A DNA stretch of 52,306 nucleotides from Bifidobacteriaceae bacterium (GCA_031281585.1 JAITFE010000075.1:1-52306); one strand, 5' to 3'. Numbered from the stretch's first letter, positions 7,614 through 15,056 are shown. The notes: generated by a model not told the origin, from the sequence alone. Program-made: numbers and translations.

Positions 7614-8552
7614 ATGGACTGGAAGGCCCACGACGAGCACCTGGCGGTGGTCGCCGCCCGGATGTCCGCGATCAGGCGGGCACAAGGCTGGCCGACCGCG
7701 CTGGCCGCCCTGACCTTGGCGCGCTCCGGCGTGCCGGTGTTCCCCTGCGAGCCGGGCGGGAAGAAGCCGTTGACTCGCCACGGCTTCCTGGACGCCTCGA
7801 CCGACGCGGGCCGGGTGGAGGCGTGGTGGCGTCGCCGTCCGGAGGCGAACATCGGCGTGCCGACCGGTGCGGTGTCCGGCCTGGACGTGGTTGATGTGGA
7901 CGTCCGCGGCGGCGGCTCCGGGTTCGACCGGTTCCGGCAGGCCAACGCCCAGGGGGTCGGCGAGGACTGGGCGATGGCGGTGCGGACCCCGTCCGGCGGC
8001 ATGCACTACTACTATCCGTCCAACCCGCAGGCGCCGCGCATGTCGTGGGCGCGCGGCAGCGCCCACGTCGACTTTAGGGGCGCGGGCGGTTACATCATCG
8101 TCCCGCCGTCCCAGATCGAGGTCGACGGGACGCCGGTCAGATACCAGGTGCTCCGCGTCCTCCCGCACGCCATGCCGGTGGACGCCGGACGGCTGCGCGA
8201 CCTGGTCGACCCCGAGGCCGCCCGGCGGCGCATGGCCACGCGGGTCACCCCAGGACGGGTGGCGGCCACGGCCCAGGACTCGGCGCTGGCCCGGTGGGTG
8301 TCGTCGCGTCCGGAGGGCGAGCGGAACACCGGATTGTTCTTCGCGGCGTGCAGGCTCGTGGAGGCCGGGCGGCCCTTCGACCACACCCTGGCGGCGCTCG
8401 CCCCCGCCGCCCAGCGGGCGGGCCTGCTGGATCGTGAGATCACCGCGACCGTCCGATCCGCGTACCGGCGCGCCCACGCTGCCTCAGCGCCATCGGCCCC
8501 GGTGTCGCCGTCGCGGCCTGGGCCGGCAACTGCCGCGGCGGTGGTGTTGTGA
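7614..8552 (+). CDS. Bifunctional primase-polymerase (prim-pol)
   Basis: A 312-residue replication protein that would make primers and extend them on element DNA. Residues about 22-190 match the Prim-Pol domain of plasmids and actinobacterial integrative elements: ALTLARSGVPVFPCEPGGKK, then WWRRRPEANIGVPTG and GLDVVDVDVRGGGSG with the catalytic D-x-D, and VRTPSGGMHYYYP. The C-terminal third is helical, as in PriCT-like tails, and no helicase domain is fused. The ATG is preceded by GGAGGACGAGAAC. It is the first gene of the element unit and carries the element leader motif in its 5' region. Its stop overlaps the next start (GTGTTGTGA). Confidence 0.92.
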   Translation: MDWKAHDEHLAVVAARMSAIRRAQGWPTALAALTLARSGVPVFPCEPGGKKPLTRHGFLDASTDAGRVEAWWRRRPEANIGVPTGAVSGLDVVDVDVRGGGSGFDRFRQANAQGVGEDWAMAVRTPSGGMHYYYPSNPQAPRMSWARGSAHVDFRGAGGYIIVPPSQIEVDGTPVRYQVLRVLPHAMPVDAGRLRDLVDPEAARRRMATRVTPGRVAATAQDSALARWVSSRPEGERNTGLFFAACRLVEAGRPFDHTLAALAPAAQRAGLLDREITATVRSAYRRAHAASAPSAPVSPSRPGPATAAAVVL

Positions 8553-9259
8553 GCAGACCAGGCGACCGGCGGGTGTCGGGTTGGGTTGCGGCCATTGGGA
8601 TCGCCGGCACGGTGTTGCTGGCGGTCGGGGCGTTCTCATTGTCGTTCACGTCGCTGATCCACTTCGCCGTCCGGTTCGGGATCGACCCGGCGCAGGCGTG
8701 GGAGTGGCCGCTGATCGTGGACGGCGTCATCGTCGTCGCCACCGTCTCGGTCGTGGCGTTGGCGGGGAGGCGGGGAACGGGCTACGCCTGGGCGCTGCTG
8801 GCCGCGGGAGCGCTGATGTCGGTCGCGTCGAACGCCGCCCAGGCGTGGCGGCTCGACACGGAGTCCCCGCTGATCGCAGCCGCCGTCGCCACGGTCCCGC
8901 CGGTCGTCCTGCTGGCCGCCACCCATATGACCGTCATCCTCACCCGGTCTGACCAGGAACCAGCCGCCGCGCAACCAGCGCCACCTCCCACATCCGCCAT
9001 CGCGCCGCCGCCGGTCTCCGCGCCAGAGCTCGTCACAGTCCAGAGGAAGCCGTCTTCGCCGCCGTCTGCGCCCGGCGCGGACGCGGCTGGGGACGGGGAG
9101 CGCACCTGGCTGATGGGGAAGGCCCGCCGGATGCGGGCCGACGGGTGGAGCGTCGCGGAGATCGCCGACGACCTGGGCAGGTCGATCGGCACGATCCGCC
9201 GCTGGCTGAAGACCACCGACCAGGCCGGAAACGAGACGACTGGAGAAGACGATGAGTGA
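8549..9259 (+). CDS. DUF2637 membrane protein with C-terminal helix-turn-helix
   Basis: A 236-residue protein of actinobacterial mobile elements. The N-terminal 130 residues hold four hydrophobic helices with the DUF2637 pattern (LSFTSLIHFAVRFGID, then WPLIVDGVIVVATVSVVAL and VASNAAQAW). A Pro/Ala linker follows. Residues about 188-228 form a helix-turn-helix of the spacer type (RRMRADGWSVAEIADDLGRS, then IGTIRRWLK), like those in recombinases. A membrane protein with a cytosolic DNA-binding tail could anchor element DNA near the conjugation pore, but that is inference. The GTG start overlaps the prim-pol stop. The gene also contains an internal copy of the element motif at 9100-9108. Confidence 0.88.
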   Translation: MSRPGDRRVSGWVAAIGIAGTVLLAVGAFSLSFTSLIHFAVRFGIDPAQAWEWPLIVDGVIVVATVSVVALAGRRGTGYAWALLAAGALMSVASNAAQAWRLDTESPLIAAAVATVPPVVLLAATHMTVILTRSDQEPAAAQPAPPPTSAIAPPPVSAPELVTVQRKPSSPPSAPGADAAGDGERTWLMGKARRMRADGWSVAEIADDLGRSIGTIRRWLKTTDQAGNETTGEDDE

Positions 9260-9635
9260 CGACCCGCGAGACCGCCGCCAACAGATGGCCGCAGCCGCCG
9301 AGCGGCCCAGGCCTGCCGCCGAGCAGGAGCCAGCGGCGTTGGCCCGGCATGGCGACCCCTCGGCCAAGAAGGCCGACTCGAAGCAGGCCGCTCGGGGCAA
9401 AGGGTCCGGCATCGAGTGGGTGCGCGTGTCGGACATCCTGGCCGGGCGCGGGCAGCGGCTGGCGGACCTTCACGCCAGCGGACAGACCCGGCTGGTCAAG
9501 CGGATGCGTCACGGCATTGCCCGCGCCGCCACGTCGAGGCGCGGCGCGGCGAACGCCTCCGCGCCGAACCTGCCGCCGGTCACCGCGTTCGGCTCCACCC
9601 CGCCGCAGTCGTCCGCCCAGGCGGTGGGCAGATGA
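9252..9635 (+). CDS. Small basic hypothetical protein
   Basis: A 127-residue polar protein without recognised domain. It begins with an Arg/Gln/Ala-rich stretch, has a central segment IEWVRVSDILAGRGQRLADL and a basic C-terminal half (RLVKRMRHGIARAATSRRG). The composition suggests nucleic-acid binding. The ATG overlaps the end of the DUF2637 gene by 8 bases and its own stop overlaps ATG 9632, so translation is coupled along the operon. Genes of this size and position are common in related integrative elements, but I do not know a function. Confidence 0.7.
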   Translation: MSDDPRDRRQQMAAAAERPRPAAEQEPAALARHGDPSAKKADSKQAARGKGSGIEWVRVSDILAGRGQRLADLHASGQTRLVKRMRHGIARAATSRRGAANASAPNLPPVTAFGSTPPQSSAQAVGR

Positions 9636-9675
9636 CCAGCCAGACCGCGACACATGCAGCGCTCGGAGAAGCGCC

Positions 9676-9690
9676 GCGCACCTGCCAGGC
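9676..9690 (+). promoter_or_regulatory. Element leader motif, copy 2
   Basis: GCGCACCTG followed by CCAGGC, 22 bases before the ATG at 9707 and directly upstream of its ribosome site (AAAGGAGGT). A small hairpin GCGCT/AGCGC precedes it. Confidence 0.68.
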
Positions 9691-9706
9691 GAAAGGAGGT
9701 CATCCC

Positions 9707-10519
9707 ATGACCCAACCCCGAGATCCTTCCTGGGACCGTTTCGCCGATCCCGACTATCTGCGTTCGGCGCTGCTGCGCATCCATCAGAGCGACGACGGGT
9801 GGCGCACCGACCCGGAGGCCGACGAGTTGATACGATACGCCGCCGACCGGTTCGCGGGGCTGGCCCGAAAGCACGGCTTGGAGGAGACCGACGCCATGTC
9901 GGTGGCGTTCGAGGCGATGCGGAACCCGGCCACCCGGTACGGGGCAGCCGACCCGTGGGGTGTGATCGTCCACGCCGTCGCCACCACGTTCCGGGCCTGG
10001 CAGTTCGCCGAGGAGGCCCTGTGCTCGGTCGACACCGCCCGCCGGGGCGGCCTGTCCGGCTGCCGCGCGGAGCGGATGTGCGAACGCGACCAGGTGCCCC
10101 TCGACTGCGACCCGGCGTTCACGCAGGCCGACCCGGAGGCTCCCGGCGGCTGGGACGGGCCGACCGTGTACCAGCAGGCCCGGCACGTCGCCGGGCTGCT
10201 CGCCCGCAACGGCTGGCCGTTCGACTCCGCTCTGTTGGCCGTCGAGGTCGTCCTGCGCAAACTGGCCGACTCCGGGTCGCGCCCCTCGGCGTATGAGGCG
10301 TTGCGGCGGGACCGCAGGTGGCGGTGCGCGGCGGGCATCCCCGCCGCCTCGTGGACCGGCCTGCTGCGCCTGCTGCTGGGCGCCCCGTCGGAAGCCGCCG
10401 CCATGACATCGACCGGGAAGGGCCTGCTGCTGCGGCTCGCTTTGGACGAGGACGTCGAAACCGACCCGGCGGTCGCAGCTGCCATCGCCTTGATCGCCCC
10501 AGGCGGCGGAAGGGCATGA
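9707..10519 (+). CDS. Conserved ICE protein, possibly sigma-region-2-like
   Basis: A 270-residue protein. The ATG at 9707 is chosen over the in-frame ATG at 9632 because an excellent ribosome site (GAAAGGAGGTCATCCC) precedes it and the element leader motif lies between the two. Residues about 35-95 (YAADRFAGLARKHGLEETDA, then MSVAFEAMRN and ADPWGVIVHAVATTFRAWQF) look like region 2 of ECF sigma factors: paired helices with an acidic turn and an ADPW segment. A second helical region (about 155-260) contains no clear region-4 helix-turn-helix. A sigma or anti-sigma-like role is only a hypothesis. The stop overlaps the ParB-like start (ATGA). Confidence 0.75.
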   Translation: MTQPRDPSWDRFADPDYLRSALLRIHQSDDGWRTDPEADELIRYAADRFAGLARKHGLEETDAMSVAFEAMRNPATRYGAADPWGVIVHAVATTFRAWQFAEEALCSVDTARRGGLSGCRAERMCERDQVPLDCDPAFTQADPEAPGGWDGPTVYQQARHVAGLLARNGWPFDSALLAVEVVLRKLADSGSRPSAYEALRRDRRWRCAAGIPAASWTGLLRLLLGAPSEAAAMTSTGKGLLLRLALDEDVETDPAVAAAIALIAPGGGRA

Positions 10520-11592
10520 TCGTGGCGGCGGACAATCTCGGCTTCGAGTGGGCGGTCGACTCGATCATGGTCGGCGCGCGGCACCGCAAAGACTTGGGCG
10601 ACTTGCAGCCGTTGACGGACTCGATCTCCCAGCACGGACTGATCCAGTTGATCACCGTCACCCCTGACGGGGTCCTGATCAGCGGCGCGAGGCGGCTGGA
10701 GGCGATCAAACGGCTGGGCTGGAAGACGGTGAACGTGTGGATCAGGACGGGCCTGTCCGACCGGCTCACCGCGTTGATGGCAGAACGGGACGAGAACTTG
10801 TCGCACAAGGGGTTCACGAAGACCGAGTTGGCTGAGTTGTACGAGGAGTTGAAGGACGTCGTCGCCGAGGAGGCCGCCCGCCGCCAGCAGGCCAGCCGTT
10901 TCGGGGCCGAGCCGGAGACCGGCCCGCCGGGCGGCGCCGCTAATCTAGCGGCGCCGTGGGAGGGACGCTACGACTCCCGCCGCAAAGCCGCCGACATGAT
11001 CGGGACCGGCGCGTCCCACATGACGATGGAGAAAGTCCTGGCGATCAAGCAGATCGCCGCCGACACGACCCGCCCCCAGGGGCTGCGGGACCAAGCCGCC
11101 GAGGCTGTCGCGGAGATCGACGCCGGAGGGCCGGTCGACCCCCAGTTCCTGCGGCTGCGGTCCCTGGTCCGCATCGACGACCTGGAACGCATGGCCGCCG
11201 ACGCGGGCGAACCAGACCCGGTCAGGGGGGCCGCGAGAGCCGGGGCGATCCTGCTGCGGAAACTGGAGGACACCCAGCCGATGACCCCAGCCGACCTGGA
11301 CAAAGCGGCAAAAGCCGCTCTCGACCGGGTCAAAGCCGCCCGGCGGGGCCGCAAACCTGTCCCCGAACCCAAACCGGCGAAGCCGGAGCCGGGGCCGAAG
11401 ACCCGGTCGGTGAAACAGTTCATCTGGACGTGGAACGAGATGAGCGACTGGCCGCAGGAGTACGACGTCGCCGCCGTCGCTGAAGCCCTCTCCGACAAGC
11501 AGTGGCAGCAGTTCAAAAAGACCATGGCCGACGGCCAGGCCTTCCTCGACCGGGTCGCCGCGGCCAGAGCCGGACTCGGGCTCAGCGCCTGA
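10516..11592 (+). CDS. ParB-like nuclease-domain protein
   Basis: A 358-residue protein for element partition, copy control or transcription. Residues about 10-90 form the ParB N-terminal domain: LGDLQPLTDSISQHGLIQLI, then TVTPDGVLISGARRLEAIKR (the GxRR box). Residues about 95-215 carry a helical DNA-binding region with RRKAADMIGTGASHMTMEKV, resembling the helix-turn-helix of element-borne ParB proteins. The C-terminal part is a charged linker (GRKPVPEPKPAKPEPGPK) and a last helical module with KQFIWTWNEMSDWPQEYD. The usual ParA partner is not seen nearby. It overlaps the preceding gene by 4 bases and is followed by a strong hairpin terminator. Confidence 0.9.
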   Translation: MIVAADNLGFEWAVDSIMVGARHRKDLGDLQPLTDSISQHGLIQLITVTPDGVLISGARRLEAIKRLGWKTVNVWIRTGLSDRLTALMAERDENLSHKGFTKTELAELYEELKDVVAEEAARRQQASRFGAEPETGPPGGAANLAAPWEGRYDSRRKAADMIGTGASHMTMEKVLAIKQIAADTTRPQGLRDQAAEAVAEIDAGGPVDPQFLRLRSLVRIDDLERMAADAGEPDPVRGAARAGAILLRKLEDTQPMTPADLDKAAKAALDRVKAARRGRKPVPEPKPAKPEPGPKTRSVKQFIWTWNEMSDWPQEYDVAAVAEALSDKQWQQFKKTMADGQAFLDRVAAARAGLGLSA

Positions 11593-11606
11593 CGACAACA
11601 CGGGCA

Positions 11607-11636
11607 GCGGGCCGCCCCCATCGCGGGGCGGCCCGC
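11607..11636 (+). terminator. Hairpin terminator after the ParB-like gene
   Basis: A perfect 12-bp stem, GCGGGCCGCCCC / GGGGCGGCCCGC, with a 6-base loop, begins 14 bases after the stop codon. There is no clear U-run, as is usual for actinobacterial terminators. It separates the replication/partition unit from the mating-pore unit. Confidence 0.75.
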
Positions 11637-11655
11637 ATTGGTGTTGGCGGGGGCG

Positions 11656-11664
11656 GCGCACCTG
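11656..11664 (+). promoter_or_regulatory. Element leader motif, copy 3
   Basis: GCGCACCTG, 40 bases before the ATG at 11705. The extension is weaker here (GGTTCT). The following GGGTTC is complementary to GAACCC just before the ATG, so the start region could be folded. Confidence 0.65.
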
Positions 11665-11704
11665 GGTTCTTGACAGACCAGCCGAGCCGAGGAAGAGGAA
11701 CCCG

Positions 11705-12382
11705 ATGCGCCACACCGACCCAGACCAATACCATGGCCACAGACCGTCGAAGAGGCTCGGTGCCGTCCTCGCCGTCGTGGCCCTCGGCGCGGCCGTCGGC
11801 GTCGGAGCCTACGGCCTGCTCCTCAAACCACGCTCGGAGCCGCGGCCCCAGCCCGCGCCCACGGCTACGGCCACGGCGTCGCCAGCGCCCACCCCGGCCA
11901 TGACGCCGCCCCCGGCGCCGCAGCGCGACCCGGAGGCGTTCGCCACCAGGGTCGCGCATCTGCTGTTCGACTGGGACACCCTGGCCACCAGCCCCGCCGC
12001 CATTAAAGAGACCCTCATCGGATTGGCCGACCCGACCGGCGACGAGACCGCCGGACTGGCCTCCGACCTCGGCAACTACCTGCCCGACGCCACCACCTGG
12101 GCCAAACTGCGCCGACACGGGACCCGTCAGAGCCTCGACATCGGGTCGGTCGCCGAGCCCGCCTCGTGGCAGACCGCCCAGGCCGACGCGCAACCGGGGG
12201 CGATCCTGCCTGGCACCGCCGCCTACACCATCGCCGGCGCCCGCCACCGAGAAGGCGTCTGGCAAGACCAGCCCACCAGCAGCGACCACGACGTGTCGTT
12301 CACGGTCTTCGTCACCTGCGCCCCGTCGTTCCCGGAATGCCACCTGATGCGCCTGTCCCAACTGGACAACCCGCTGAACTGA
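11705..12382 (+). CDS. TcpC/VirB8-like conjugation membrane protein
   Basis: A 225-residue bitopic membrane protein. One transmembrane helix lies at about residues 18-40 (LGAVLAVVALGAAVGVGAYG). It is followed by a Pro/Thr/Ala linker (about 45-75) and an extracytoplasmic domain of about 150 residues starting near FATRVAHLLFDWDTLA. This layout matches TcpC/VirB8-type scaffold proteins with an NTF2-like domain, which assemble the mating channel. Two cysteines (VTCAPSFPEC) near the C-terminus could form a disulphide. The assignment rests on topology and position beside the M23 hydrolase rather than on strong motifs. The ribosome site is GGAAGAGGAA. Confidence 0.72.
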   Translation: MRHTDPDQYHGHRPSKRLGAVLAVVALGAAVGVGAYGLLLKPRSEPRPQPAPTATATASPAPTPAMTPPPAPQRDPEAFATRVAHLLFDWDTLATSPAAIKETLIGLADPTGDETAGLASDLGNYLPDATTWAKLRRHGTRQSLDIGSVAEPASWQTAQADAQPGAILPGTAAYTIAGARHREGVWQDQPTSSDHDVSFTVFVTCAPSFPECHLMRLSQLDNPLN

Positions 12383-12389
12383 GGCACCC

Positions 12390-13562
12390 GTGAAGAAGAC
12401 CGCGCTCGTTCTGGCCGGGCTGCTCATGGTCGGCCCAGCCCTGCCGCTCCTCGCGGTCGCCTGCCTGATGAACCCGGCCGCTAAAGCCACCTGCGCCACC
12501 GTCACGCTCACCGTGGGGGCGATCCCGGAGTCCCTCACCGCCACGGACAGCGCCGGGGTGTCGGTCACGCTGAACCGGAAACAACTCGGCCACGCGGCCA
12601 CGATCATCACCGTCGGCGGGCGCACCCCCGGCGTCGACCGCGACGGCGTCGTCATCGCCCTGATGGCCGCGCTGACCGAGTCCCGGCTGCGGATGCTCGC
12701 CAACACGTCGGCCTACCCCGAATCCGCCGACTACCCGAACGACGGCGACGGGTCCGACCACGACTCCCTCGGCCTGTTCCAGATGCGCCACGCCTCCGGC
12801 TGGGGAACCGTCGAACAACTCATGGCCCCCGTCTACCAGGCACGCGCCTTCTACGGCGGGCAAACCGGACCCAACCACCCATCGCCCCGAGGGCTGCTCG
12901 ACATCCCCGACTGGAAGACCATGCCCAAAGGAGCCGCCGCCCAAGCCGTCGAAGTGTCCGCCTACCCCGACCGGTACGCCAACTGGGAACCCGTCGCCAA
13001 CACCATCCTCGCCGCGCTCACCAGGCCCGCCGCGCCCAACAACGGCGGCGGGACAGCGGACCCGAGCGTCCCGGAGACCGGGAGCGTCGTGTTCCCCCTC
13101 CCGGCGGGAACATGGGTCAAGACGTCGGGCTTCGGGATGCGCGTCAACCCCGTCACCGGCGTGTACACCCTCCACGCCGGAACCGACTACAGCGCACCCG
13201 ACGGCACACCGATCCTGGCCGCTGCCGACGGCACAGTCACGTTCTCCGGGCCGCGCGGCGGTTACGGCAACGCCATCCTGATCAACCACACCGTCGACGG
13301 CAAGCTGGTCGCTTCCCTTTACGGGCACATGTGGGACGGCGACCTCTACGTCAAAGCCGGGGACCGTGTCGTCGCCGGGCAGCACATCGCCGACGTCGGC
13401 TCCAACGGACGTTCCACCGGCCCCCACCTGCACTTCGAGATCCGCCCCAACAGCGACTACAACGAAGTCACCGACTCCGACGTCTGGCTCGCCCAGCACG
13501 GCGCGGCCACCATGACCGACCCGACCGCCAACGCGGGCGGCTGCTACACAGGAGGGAACTGA
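12390..13562 (+). CDS. Exported M23 peptidase with lysozyme-like region
   Basis: A 390-residue cell-wall hydrolase that would open peptidoglycan for the mating channel (VirB1-like role). It has an N-terminal signal peptide or membrane helix (about 1-28). Residues about 70-200 resemble the transglycosylase/lysozyme-like fold of conjugative elements (GVVIALMAALTESRLRMLAN with a candidate catalytic Glu, then SLGLFQMRHASGWG). Residues about 230-370 are an M23 endopeptidase with zinc ligands in HAGTD and HLHFEIR and the GFGMRVNPVTG approach. It carries two different peptidoglycan-cleaving folds in one chain. It lies 8 bp after the TcpC-like gene. Confidence 0.92.
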   Translation: MKKTALVLAGLLMVGPALPLLAVACLMNPAAKATCATVTLTVGAIPESLTATDSAGVSVTLNRKQLGHAATIITVGGRTPGVDRDGVVIALMAALTESRLRMLANTSAYPESADYPNDGDGSDHDSLGLFQMRHASGWGTVEQLMAPVYQARAFYGGQTGPNHPSPRGLLDIPDWKTMPKGAAAQAVEVSAYPDRYANWEPVANTILAALTRPAAPNNGGGTADPSVPETGSVVFPLPAGTWVKTSGFGMRVNPVTGVYTLHAGTDYSAPDGTPILAAADGTVTFSGPRGGYGNAILINHTVDGKLVASLYGHMWDGDLYVKAGDRVVAGQHIADVGSNGRSTGPHLHFEIRPNSDYNEVTDSDVWLAQHGAATMTDPTANAGGCYTGGN

Positions 13563-13563
13563 T

Positions 13564-13821
13564 ATGGCCCCAGACTTCTCAGCCGTCGGCGGCAACACTC
13601 TCGCCGCCATTGTCGGGGCGCTGCTCACCATCGTCCTGATCGCAGCCGTCGCCTCCCTGATCGCCTCCGCGATCTGCTGGGCTGTCGGCGAAGCCCAAGG
13701 CAACTACCAGATGGCTGCGAAAGGCAAGACCGGCGTGCTCATCGCCCTCGGCGCCGCCGCTGTCGCCGGGGCGGGCGTCTCATGGGCCAATTTCTTGATC
13801 CACGTCGGAGAGCAGTTCTAG
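13564..13821 (+). CDS. DUF6112-type small membrane protein 1
   Basis: An 85-residue protein with two long hydrophobic helices (about 14-42 and 55-78). The pattern of DUF6112 proteins in actinobacterial ICEs is visible: a Gly/Ala-rich polar start, TLAAIVGALLTIVLIAAVAS, then a GKTGVLIA turn and WANFLIHVGEQF. Size, two-helix topology and position just before the TrbL-like gene resemble TrbC/VirB2 pilin-type or channel subunits, though that function is unproven. It starts 2 bp after the M23 stop, and a paralogue occurs at 14524. Confidence 0.8.
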   Translation: MAPDFSAVGGNTLAAIVGALLTIVLIAAVASLIASAICWAVGEAQGNYQMAAKGKTGVLIALGAAAVAGAGVSWANFLIHVGEQF

Positions 13822-13974
13822 GCCTCCCGCCTCTGTGAGCCGGCCAGGGCGGATTGCAATTCGCGGCAGACGAGGGCTGGTCGGCGGGTGGCGCTCTCGG
13901 CGCGGCCCCGCCTGCACCTCGCGCAAGTCATCCTGGCGCGGAGGATTCGGGTGCCCAAAACCACAGATGTCGGA

Positions 13975-14307
13975 TCATTGCTGGGCCGCCGGTTCCGCCA
14001 GGCGGGGCCGTGAGGTCCGGGACAGCCTGTCCCGGGCGAGCATCGCGACTCCCCATGGGCCGATGGCGAGCAGCCGCATTCCGTCGACGATCAGGACGAC
14101 CACCGCGAGATGCAGCCAGCCGCTGCCGCCACGGCTGATCACGCTGGTCAGTGTCGCGGCGGCGAGGAAGCAGAGCAGGCCGAGGGCCGCGGCCGGGACG
14201 GCCCATCTCAAGGGATGCGCGCGGACGCGGGGGATGAGCTTGCTGGCGGGGGTGTGGCCCCACAGCCGGTAGAGGGCGGCGGCGAGGCGGATGCCGAGTC
14301 GGAGCAT
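13975..14307 (-). CDS. Antisense-oriented small membrane protein
   Basis: A 110-residue protein on the opposite strand to every other element gene. It reads MLRLGIRLAAALYRLWGHTP, then ASKLIPRVRAHPLRW and two hydrophobic helices (about 37-58 and 65-92). It has a GGAAGG ribosome site 7 bases before its ATG. I recall similar short membrane proteins from related actinobacterial elements, but no function. It lies between the two DUF6112 genes, convergent with the first. It could be an entry-exclusion or immunity-type protein because such genes often sit apart from the transfer operon; that is speculation. Confidence 0.65.
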   Translation of the reverse strand: MLRLGIRLAAALYRLWGHTPASKLIPRVRAHPLRWAVPAAALGLLCFLAAATLTSVISRGGSGWLHLAVVVLIVDGMRLLAIGPWGVAMLARDRLSRTSRPRLAEPAAQQ

Positions 14308-14454
14308 TGTCGTGCCTTCCGTGTCGTGCTGGTCGAGGCAGTCACCTGGGTTGGCCCCGGTGGAGCCGGTCGTCCGTCTTCGTTATCCCCGCTCGCCTTC
14401 GGCGGGGCAAAGCCTCTGGCCAACACAATGCCCGAACGGGCGTGGGGCAGTCCA

Positions 14455-14469
14455 GCGCACCTGCCTGGC
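14455..14469 (+). promoter_or_regulatory. Element leader motif, copy 4
   Basis: GCGCACCTG followed by CCTGGC, 60 bases before the ATG at 14524. Flanking CGGGC (14438-14442) and GCCCG (about 14471-14475), and inner GGCAG/CTGCC, allow nested stems around the motif. Confidence 0.7.
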
Positions 14470-14523
14470 GGCCCGGAGCGACCCAGCTTCCGGATGCGAA
14501 CGACAAGCAAAAGAGGTACAAGC

Positions 14524-14847
14524 ATGCTGACCAGGCTCTGGCACGCCGCGCTCCCCGCCATCGGTCTGCTGCCGATGGACATCAACATCTCCCCGAACGA
14601 CAACGGTCTGCCCGGCATCTCCCAGTTGAAGACCATCGTCGGCGCCGTCATGACCGTCGGCCTGATCCTGTCGGTGCTGGCCCTGATCATCTCGGCCATC
14701 GTGTGGGGCCTCGGAGCCAACTCCAGCAACCCGCACCTCGCCAGCCGGGGCAAGCTCGGTGTCATCGTGTCCTGCGCGGCGGCGATCATCTGCGGCGCGT
14801 CCGTCACTCTCATCAACTTCTTCTGGAACGTCGGCCAGTCCGTCTGA
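14524..14847 (+). CDS. DUF6112-type small membrane protein 2
   Basis: A 107-residue paralogue of the protein at 13564. Two hydrophobic helices (about 37-65 and 77-100) have the same order of features: GLPGISQLKTIVGAVMTVGL, a NSSNPHLASRGKLGVIVS turn and a terminal LINFFWNVGQSV that parallels WANFLIHVGEQF in the first copy. It has an extra 20-residue N-terminal segment. A candidate mating-channel subunit; two copies may form a hetero-oligomer or serve at different steps. It has its own leader motif and an AGAGGTACAAGC ribosome region. Confidence 0.8.
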   Translation: MLTRLWHAALPAIGLLPMDINISPNDNGLPGISQLKTIVGAVMTVGLILSVLALIISAIVWGLGANSSNPHLASRGKLGVIVSCAAAIICGASVTLINFFWNVGQSV

Positions 14848-14876
14848 CCCGGTCGGGCTGATGTAGGGGTTCGTTC

Positions 14877-14939
14877 TAGTTGGCCAATCGACCGGCATAG
14901 TTGGCCACCAGTTGGCCATTGACCGCCCAGTTGGCCATT
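14877..14939 (+). repeat. Iteron-like AGTTGGCCA direct repeats (4 copies)
   Basis: AGTTGGCCA occurs at 14878, 14899, 14910 and 14929. Two copies are extended to TAGTTGGCCA and two to CAGTTGGCCATT. All are in the same orientation within 62 bases, in a locally AT-richer patch. Each contains the palindrome TGGCCA. It looks like a protein-binding array (origin, oriT or operator). Confidence 0.8.
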
Positions 14940-14974
14940 CCGAGCATTGCGCAGGAGCAGGCCCATCGCCGACC

Positions 14975-14994
14975 GGGCCGTACATCAACGGCCC
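14975..14994 (+). terminator. Short hairpin (possible terminator or oriT stem)
   Basis: A perfect 7-bp stem GGGCCGT/ACGGCCC with loop ACATCA, 36 bases after the repeat array. It could terminate the DUF6112-2 transcript or be a structural part of a transfer origin. Confidence 0.5.
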
Positions 14995-15047
14995 CCCGCA
15001 AGGCGGCCGTGGCCGCGAAACCGCAGATGGAGCCCCTGGTTGCGGCC

Positions 15048-15056
15048 GCGCACCTG
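15048..15056 (+). promoter_or_regulatory. Element leader motif, copy 5
   Basis: GCGCACCTG without the extended half (GAGAGA follows). It lies 239 bases before the TrbL-like ATG, the longest spacing of the set. GCGGC before it and GCCGC after it could pair. Confidence 0.55.

Noticed and set aside
12312-13703. 463-codon minus-strand frame opposite the M23 peptidase
   Set aside because: Antisense shadow of a well-supported gene with no recognisable motif.
14021-14042. GGGACAG..CTGTCCC palindrome as another REP copy
   Set aside because: It lies in the coding sequence of the minus-strand membrane gene and shares only the short palindrome with the 39-kb repeats.
14877-14939. CRISPR-like array
   Set aside because: The four repeats are only 9 bases with irregular spacing and there are no cas genes; iterons or operator sites fit better.
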